Below are positions 56,621 through 64,000 of a stretch of 64,000 nucleotides of DNA, piece after piece (positions within the stretch are counted from its first letter, which is position 1; every line of letters begins with the position of its first letter). The notes under the pieces are model-generated. The model worked only from the letters and a program-made list of their open reading frames with translations, made no database searches and was not told where the DNA came from. This DNA is from Eretmocerus hayati (lineage: Eukaryota; Arthropoda; Insecta; Hymenoptera; Aphelinidae). A program made the position numbers and the translations under genes. The stretch lies in assembly GCA_029851415.1 (NCBI GenBank), contig CM056742.1, positions 77,056,748 through 77,120,747 on the forward strand, written 5' to 3'.

Positions 56621-58780
56621 GCGAGGACCGGGCGTTCTTCCCAAAGATCTTTACCAGTCGTCGTTGATGAGATGGACTGTAATGTGCCAAAGGCGAAACG
56701 TGGGCGATCAAAGCCCACGAGGAAGATTGATGTTCATGGTAGTCGAAAATATTCGTATGAACTTGTGATTATTGTCTTTTGCAAACCGCAACCAGCGTGG
56801 AAGGACGATCGTTGCTCGTTCTCAATCATATAACCTAATATCGCTCGGGTTGATTGGAAGTTTCAAGAAAGAGCATAAAAATGAGTGAATCTACCCTAGG
56901 AACTTCGAACAGAATATTGGGAGGCGAATCATGGACTACGCTGAAACTTGAGAGAAATATGGCTGATTTTCACCGAAAACACTCTCGCTAGATGTGAGGT
57001 TAGCGGAGGTGAGAAATATTTGTTTGTGCGAATAATACGCCTATCCTCGTCCGATGGCCTTGGCCAGATACTGTGGCGGGTGCCGGGTTATGGCCCCTGT
57101 CATCGCTCTGATCTCGTTCGAGAGGCGCGGAAGAACGAGAAACAAATGTTCGAAACACCAGATGTGTCTGGAACAAGACAAAGGATGGTGAAGATAAGTA
57201 CAGAGACGGGCCGCACGTGAGGCCCAATATGGACAGCATGGGCGCTGCAAGAAGCTCCGTTCATCCGGCAGGTAGAGCACCCGCGTAATTTTCCTAGAGG
57301 CGGGGGGGGGTGGCTTTTATCAAGGGCGGCAGCTACCGGGCAGCCAAAGAATACAGTGCAGTGGTGGTGGCAAAGGGGCGTGGCAGAGAGGCCCGCGTTG
57401 TGATTCGTAGAATGAGGGGGGGGGGGATAGCCAAGCAAGTGACCCGGGTTGGTGGGCCTGTTTCCCACGGAGGAGCTTGATCGACCGCTCGTTGTATTTC
57501 GATCGTGTGACCGGCAGTCTGCTTGCGGCCCTTGACGTAGAAGCACGTTGTTCCCAGTTGCGAGCAAGATTGTGAAACAACTCCGTGATCTCGGATAACA
57601 TTATCCGTTGAGTGCTTCCGTGATAGAGCTGCCGCCATCGCGATTTTTCCGTGTCACTGCTACAGTGAAGTGTGATCAGGCTTCAAGAATTGCTGAATAG
57701 TGAAGAACTATATTCGTATGTAAGATCTTGGATATGGGAGAGGTCATGTAGTCGATTCTCAGGATGAGTCCATTGAACACACGAGAAATTTCCTGGCTAT
57801 GAGATATCTCAAGATTCGGAAGAATCTGTTTTTTTTCTCCATAACTATGAAGCAAAATTTGTGAAAAGTGAAAATAATCACAAGAACAGATCTTCACACT
57901 CCATATGTCAGAATTTCAGTGGTTTCTCTTGTGCAATCTTGTCATTGTTCTCGGCTACAGTGATCTTGTCAGTTGATCCAAGTGAATAATTATTCCTGTG
58001 ACTTCCCGTGGAGATCGCTATCTGCCAAGAATTGGCCTAGTTATGACTGAACTGTTTTCGTGACAATAGTTCCTGCGAGACTTGACCAGTGCGATGCGAG
58101 AGATGGGACGTTTTTTTGGTTAATCATACAGATTGTCAGTTATAAAAGTAGATTCACAGCGAAGAGTCGGGAATTCGATCTGGAAGAATATAAACCCTTC
58201 GGAGTTTCGTGAATTAGTGTGAAAAATTTTCCCCGCGAGCTCAGAGCACCGCAAAATATAAAATCACACGTGTGGGAAGAATGACTTCCAAGGAATTGAC
58301 CATGCGATCGCCAATACATAAAAACCCCATTTCTTCTTTTCTCTTGTAAAAACTTCCAAAGATTCCTCTGACTGAACTTTCATCGCTGGCCTCAAATATT
58401 TCGCACGGTGATGCGCAAGTGGCCCGCTTTTTTGCAAACTTTTCCGACTGTGTGCAGAAAGAAGCTCCACACATTCTCCGACGCGTTTCTCCCCGGAGTC
58501 GCACGAACGTTGAGATCAGGACTCGAAGAATGTCATCGTCGGAATCTTCTTCTGGAATTGGAGCACAGAATACGAAATCGATTTGGGCCTATGTCATTCC
58601 CGATGTGAGCGTGTTCTCCTTCTACAACGAATCTTGATGTATATACTTGTATCTAATGTATATTAATGTCTGTATTTTCAATACCATGTACAAGATCGAT
58701 ATGTGAAATTCTTATCATGCTATATGTGAGTGTATATATTTATGAAAGTATAAATATGTATGTATATCTGAATCCATATG
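56621..58780. other. Unannotated, part GC-rich
   Basis: 57000-57640 is GC-rich with G runs at 57302 and 57417. A 155-codon minus frame there is Pro-, Ser- and Cys-rich without a motif. Frames near 58408-58637 look slightly protein-like but overlap each other and show no domain. I cannot support a gene. Confidence 0.35.
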
Positions 58781-58782
58781 TA

Positions 58783-59329
58783 TAGGGTGTCCGAAAAGTA
58801 GGTAACCCCCCCCCCCCCATTTTTTTCAGAAATGGTTGGGAATCGGGAAAAACCCCGGAACACGTGTCCCCACATTTTGTGATGGACATCCGATGGTGGC
58901 CTTGTTTTTACCTTGAAGCTCATTTTCAAGGTCATTTGGAGATGACCTGAATTTTTTCAAACAAAAACACCTACTCCTGACCTCGAATTCTAAAAGAACA
59001 TGAAAAATGATGGAGCTTTTGTTTGAAACTTCTATTGACCTGACTTGACCTTGGCGAGATAAATGGAGGTCAGCACGGGTTGACAGTAACCGCTGTCGCT
59101 CCAAGAGTGAACATTTCATCGAAAAATGTTTGGGATAAAAGTTGTTCATGATCACAGTAGAAGAGAGCTAATGACCTTGTTTCCGACCTTGGAGCACCTT
59201 CAAAGTAAAAAATGAGGCCATTACCGGATGTCTCCCTCAAAATAAGGGGACACGTGTTCCGGGGTTCTTCCCGATTCCCAACCATTTCTGAAAAAAATGG
59301 GGAGGGGTACTTACTTCCCGGACACCCTG
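58783..59329. mobile_element. Palindromic mariner-like element, 547 bp
   Basis: Ends TAGGGTGTCCG and CGGACACCCTG, flanked by TA (58781-58782; 59330-59331). Arms include CCGGAACACGTGTCCCC and GGGGACACGTGTTCCGG. Related in its ends and its ACACGTGT phrase to 2070-3409. No transposase. Confidence 0.75.
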
Positions 59330-59391
59330 TATATATTCATAATGGAATTTTCGATTATTCACGATTAATATATGTAATGCCACCTCTAGGA

Positions 59392-59927
59392 ACAACTGCA
59401 AAGTGTCCTCTGGCGTTCTCATCGCTGGCACGATTTTTGTGTGCTGCTCGACGATACGATGAGGCCAAGACGCGAAATTGGTGGCTTTGATCTCTTATGA
59501 AGAAGCCTGCGGGTCGACGCGTGTATGAAATTGTGAACTCTTCATGAGATAATTATGAATAAATATCAACCTCAGCTTGAAAATCTCGCTTACCGATCAA
59601 TTCAATATCCCCAAAGCATTACACTACCAGAATGGTTCATTATATATACTTCTGCCGGAGACGTTCCATCAACGTTTCCAACACCCGCTTTGGAAACGTT
59701 GGAGCCAAACGCTCCCGAAACGTTCCCAGACTGGTGGCCTACGGACCCCGTCCATTCCGCTCGCCTAGGTCATTGGATCGTTTCTGAAACCCCCAGGAAA
59801 CGTTCCGAAAAGTGGACATCTCGACGTTCCTATGACGTTTCCGCAACCTCACTGAAACCTGTTTACGAAACGTTTCCAGGTTTTAAATGAAACCGTCGAG
59901 AAACGTTTCGGAAACTTATGGTGCTAC
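59392..59927 (-). repeat. Dispersed repeat with GAAACGTTTC palindromes, copy 2
   Basis: Inverse of 45631-46125. Here the palindromic part is better kept, with several of GGAAACGTT and AAACGTTTC at 59664-59910. Confidence 0.7.
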
Positions 59928-59939
59928 GTGGGTGGTAAT

Positions 59940-60737
59940 ATTCATAAAGATGAACATTTTGGAACATACATATTCTATTTCATCTTTCATTCCATTTATT
60001 TCAATTTCCTCTTCCACACCATCTAATCAAATTCCTCATACACGCCAATGATCGCCTACTTGGAGGTGAATTCTTGCAGGATGGTAAGCCGCCTTCGGGT
60101 GCAAAGCTTGCGTCCAAATTCATCACCAAGTAGGAGGCCGAGTCGGTCATTCCCATTCATCTAATTTGCAACATCCTTATCATCTCATTAATCATTTCAT
60201 TGCTCATCGTATCAAATCTTCATATCACACCTCCACATTCCATTGCGTTCCATGAGTCATTTCTTTTATCCACTTAACTATATCATGACACATTTTCATT
60301 TCATCGTTTCACTCCTTCCATTTGCCACATTCCCAGCATCTCATTTACTACTTTCTCGAAATACTTGACATCATTTATTCCTCATTCCTTTTCATCTTTC
60401 ATTCAATTTTTTCATCTTTCACACCATTTCCATCACATAATTCATACACACCAATGGTCGCCTACTTGGAGGTGAACTCTTGCACGCAGGTAATCGGCCT
60501 TCGAGTGCAGAGGTTGCGTCCAAATTCATCACCAAGTAGGAGGGTGAGGCGGCCATTCTCATTCATTTCATTCGCAATATTCTGATAATCTCATCACTTT
60601 TCCCTTGCTCATTGTATCTCATCTCCATTCAAATCCTTTATCCATTGCATCCTCCACAGTAACACTAACTCATTTCTTTTCATCCAATTCCCTTCCTCTC
60701 TCACATTTCCTTCTATTTTCATTCTCCATTTCATACA
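59940..60737 (+). repeat. Pyrimidine-rich stretch with two 125-bp hairpin modules
   Basis: Low-complexity TTTCATTC-type sequence holds two near-identical modules at 60036-60160 and 60442-60566. Each has CCTACTTGG (60055, 60461) facing CCAAGTAGG (60126, 60532) with GAGGTGAA and TTCATCACC further in; the middle (GGCCTTCG-GTGCA-AG-TTGCGTCC) is conserved. Confidence 0.65.
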
Positions 60738-60741
60738 TTAA

Positions 60742-61114
60742 GGCCATGTCGGAGTCTCGCGGCAAGAACGGGGTTACAACTTACGCGATGGTTTTTACAG
60801 CTAATAAGACGGGGGTGCCACAAATGACTCGGAAATTCTCCAGGAATGTGCCTCTGGTACGATCTGTGAGGATAAAAGCCTCTCACTCCAAAGGAGGAAT
60901 CAAAGAATCGCGAGATATTCCGATTCTGATCCTCAAAGAGTGCGAGCTTGTACCGTAGATCGAGTTTTGAGGCAGATAGAGACTTTTTTCCTCACTGACC
61001 GTACCAGAGGCATAGTCCTGGAGCAATTCCAAGTCATTTGCAACCAACCCTGTCTCAATTGCTAGAGGACCATTGCGAAAAGTGTAACCCCGTTTGCGAG
61101 ATTCCGACACGGCC
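60742..61114. mobile_element. Palindromic MITE, 373 bp, TTAA target
   Basis: TTAA at 60738-60741 and 61115-61118 flank inverted ends GGCCATGTCGGAGTCTCGC and its diverged inverse GATTCCGACACGGCC. TTAA suits piggyBac. The ends differ from the TTAA element at 33797, so it is another family. Frames across it are mirror products. Confidence 0.75.
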
Positions 61115-61118
61115 TTAA

Positions 61119-62128
61119 CACCATTCATCTCTTTTTCTACATCCTCCTAATCTAATTTCTTCCACCACCGTTAACTTCATAATCCATCATCTTTCTCATC
61201 GCACAATCCATCTCATCATCCCTTTCATTCGCGACATTCCATCGATTTTACTCGTTCATCACATTCCATCCGTATGCAAAGACAGAGGGGCCCGGAGTTC
61301 CATCGTTAGGACAATCCATATCTCCGCATTTGTGACATTATAATATCTATGTTTGGTGAGTGAGTGCGGAATCCGGTGCGAATTCAACGGTGTTTCGCGG
61401 GGAGGGTTTAACAGACAGATTTTAGACAATTTCACTATCATAAACAAAATAGATTCAGACAAAATCAAAGGGACCCACAATACGCTTAGAGACATTGCAG
61501 TAGCCCATGTTCCTGTACCTGACACCACACGGAATTGACACCACACGGAATTGTGGTGGGCGGTAGCTCCAAAGAACTTGATGCGAAAGCAACGATAACA
61601 CAAGTCGAGGGTGTAACGAACAGACTTTCGACAGATTGAAAATTATTGCCATTAATCATCCAAACGTCTCCCATACTAGTCTATACGGAAAATGTAGGAA
61701 ATGGGTGTGGAAGGTGAACTACAAGTTGACGGAAATCATCGTGAATAAAACTAAGAGGACACGAACTAAAATTTGGTGAAAGGGCCCTTTATAGGAAAGG
61801 GTTGAGTAGAGTTTTTCTAGTCGAAGAGTGCATCTTTACGAGCAAAAGTCGAAGCGTACTGAAATGGCTCGGATGAGCATGTTTTTTGCTAAGTTCAAGA
61901 AAATTCAGTATGGTAAAATTTTCCCGGTCGTGGATTCGCTGAGTGAAGTTTTATTCCATCAAGTCCTCTTTTCGGAATCCCTATACCTCGCAATTTCGGT
62001 GCCGGGGTATCTTAGCCGCAAGGATGTGGCTCATGTCACTAGATTCATCCTGCAATAGCCTCTCAATTCATGTATGACCTTCCAATTTTGATCACGCTCC
62101 GCGCGTGAAAACGCGTAAGCTACCAAAA
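61119..62128. other. Unannotated, with two unconfirmed frames
   Basis: A plus frame at 61828-62058 (KIFPVVDSLSEVLFHQVLFS then PGYLSRKDVAHVTRFIL) and an open frame near 61586-61780 read a little like protein but show no clear domain or splice sites. A duplicated phrase (CACCACACGGAATTG) lies at 61524-61553. Confidence 0.3.
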
Positions 62129-62130
62129 TA

Positions 62131-63041
62131 CCGTATTCATCCAAAAATCAGACGCACCACAACATCAGTATTGATCACTCCAGAACAAGGGTGCGTCTTA
62201 TCTATGGGTGCGTCTCATCTACAGGTGTTTAATATTCCCTGTGCGGAAAATCTGTCAACAGGACTAGTGTATAAGACGCGCCAGGAATGTATAGAATACC
62301 GCCACACTCAGCGATGTATCCTTCAGACTAGCAAGGGGGGACTACAGTGTTTGGGTCGACAATCGCCTCCAAGATTTTTCTATAGTTTGGTACTGCCCAG
62401 AATATGGACAATCCAGAGTAACTCCGTCCAATGAGCTTCCTATCCAGAGATACAGCGCCTGAGATTAGCATTGATCATATAGGCCTATGTTAAAGATGAC
62501 ATCTATAGATATACTGACAATGCTAACGTTTTTGTTCATAGTTCTGAACAGGAGGCCCATTGGACGAAGTTACTCTGGATTTTTCATATTCTAGGTAGTA
62601 CCAAACTGTAAAAAAATTTTGGAGGTGATTGATGACCCAAACACGGTGGTCCCCCCTTGTAGGTTTACACCCGCAAACATGCGTGGACGTACGCTAACTT
62701 GGACGATATGATATTAGTATAGTTTGAATCGATTGGGCTGGCTCTCAGCAGTAATAATATCGACTCACGTTATCTCTCTCGAGAGAATAGTGGTCTGATT
62801 CCAAATAGCGAATGTTATGCAGCGGACAATGAACGGTTTGTAATATGGGCGAATGAATCTCTCTTGTCCTCCATTTGTCCGAATTCATCTGAAATCCTGT
62901 AGTTCGAGCCCCAGTAAACCGGGGCTCGTCTCATCTATGGGTGCCGTCTTATCTACAGGTTCTTATTATTTTTCGATCTTCCCTCCCGAAGAGTAGGGTG
63001 CGTCTTATATATAGGTGCGTCTTACACTTGGGTGAATACGG
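62131..63041. mobile_element. Palindromic element, 911 bp, TA target
   Basis: Ends CCGTATTCATCCAA and TTGGGTGAATACGG flanked by TA (62129-62130; 63042-63043). Inside, GGTGCGTCTTATCTA-type subrepeats occur at both ends, and a second inverted pair (CAATCCAGAGTAACT and AGTTACTCTGGAT, near 62409 and 62567) surrounds the centre. No transposase. Confidence 0.7.
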
Positions 63042-63043
63042 TA

Positions 63044-64000
63044 CTCGAAACGGTGGTTTTTCACCGGAAACGGCACGGAAAATGGCGAAAGACAATAATT
63101 TTGGGTATTTTGATAACTCTCGCACGCGGGACGTGAGAAATAACCTAAAGATAGCTACGCTCAGAAGAAAAATTATTGAAAATCAATCAATTAATCTAAT
63201 TATGGGGAATTTAATTGGTTCGAAAACTCTTTTTTCTTGCATGAATGAGGTTTCATATTTTCGAACAAATATTCATTCATATTCACAATGGAAATATAAT
63301 TGATCACTAATTTACTGATATCAGAGAATTTGTACTTGATGGGGATAAATATTCATTTGAATATTACACACTCCCTCAGAATTGAAGAAATCGAACTATC
63401 AATTTTGGTAATTCAACTCTTACAAATCAAATAGATGAAGTTGAATGAATTTGCATTGATATTCGTCGAGTTATTTCATCAGATTCAATTGATATATCCA
63501 ATCGGAGAGAACATCATCACTCACATTCATTACACTGGATTGGAATGAATATTCATTCAATCCCATCACTGATCTAATAAATTCCATGGAGTCATTCTAT
63601 AATATGGACTCTTCAAGATTCTACAAGCGGCTGGGATCTCGATTACATCGATATTATTCATTCCCAATGAAGTGTCATGACTGGATTCAAAAGTCAGTTC
63701 CATTTATGGTGAAGACATCATTCTTCTCAAAAGCTTTGATTGATCAGGTCATCAATGAATTGGAATTTAAAAAATCCCGACCCCACATCAAGAACTGTTT
63801 CCTCAAAATGAGGGATTAGGCTTCCACTCCATCCATTTGGCATCAGTGAACTCATTTTATTTACGAATATTCATGAATATTTTATCCTTGGATATCTATT
63901 AGGATTGTTCAGATTCGTATTCGACCGATTCTTGTCACTAGGTGGCGCATCAATTCTTATTTACTCTAAAATAAATTTTTTCGAACCTCATCATCGTCTC
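63044..64000. other. Unannotated right end
   Basis: AT-rich with frequent ATATTCATTC. A 77-codon frame at 63586-63819 shows no motif. No gene supported. Confidence 0.35.

Noticed and set aside
57100..57567. 155-codon minus-strand frame
   Set aside because: Pro-, Ser- and Cys-rich translation of GC-rich DNA with G runs; no motif, and other frames in the same stretch are equally open.
61828..62058. Frame whose end faintly resembles the C-terminus of DegT-type aminotransferases
   Set aside because: Only a short hydrophobic pattern (P-YLS-D-V-V--I) agrees; catalytic domain and any upstream part are missing.

Overview
The window looks like animal nuclear DNA, most likely from an arthropod. It has spliced exons with GT/AG junctions, no operons, long gene-poor stretches, AT-rich satellites, and relics of CR1/Jockey-type LINEs, Ty3/Gypsy-type LTR elements, Tigger/pogo, piggyBac-, Harbinger-, hAT- and mariner-type DNA elements and Penelope-like elements (PLEs). 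The species cannot be named from the sequence.

Layout. 1-5.1 kb: tRNA-Arg-derived SINE-like copy, then five exons of one unrecognised plus-strand gene, all joined in the same phase, with a palindromic mariner-like element in the first intron. 5.1-12.3 kb: mostly unannotatable. 12.3-15.3 kb: decayed LINE 3' end split by a 1.8 kb DNA element with AATT target repeats. 15.4-21.6 kb: ~367-bp satellite whose orientation flips near 17.3 kb, interspersed with CG-rich palindromes of the type TTTCGCGTACGCGAAA. 22.5-25.5 kb: broken minus-strand LTR retroelement (LTR, primer-binding site, gag, zinc knuckle, protease) with a Tigger/pogo fragment inside its gag. 25.5-39 kb: ~165-bp and ~341-bp satellites, a second decayed Gypsy-type element, a PLE, and a 5.4 kb giant palindrome that holds a second PLE, a TTAA-flanked MITE and a tRNA-Lys-like insert. 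39.5-43.9 kb: Harbinger-like MITE, then two palindromes in tandem, each with a tRNA-Glu-like sequence in both arms, the pair flanked by one 8-bp target duplication. 44-64 kb: more palindromic elements, a dimeric ~180-bp satellite, a perfect 94-bp palindrome, and a run of six long hairpins sharing one loop sequence.

The main theme is inverted repetition: more than ten independent palindromic elements, many nested. Because the arms of each palindrome began as copies of each other, one arm serves as the empty site for insertions in the other. This gave exact boundaries for a piggyBac-like MITE and a hAT-like MITE; direct flanking repeats gave the ends of one PLE.

Best candidates for something undescribed are (1) the six-hairpin array at 48.9-49.35 kb, with invariant 8-nt loop GACTTCAG and stems that differ in sequence but keep pairing, and (2) the tandem tRNA-Glu-bearing palindromes at 40.2-43.9 kb. 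The PLE ends carry hammerhead-ribozyme-like cores, which fits what is known of that retroelement class. No complete transposase, reverse transcriptase or host gene is present.
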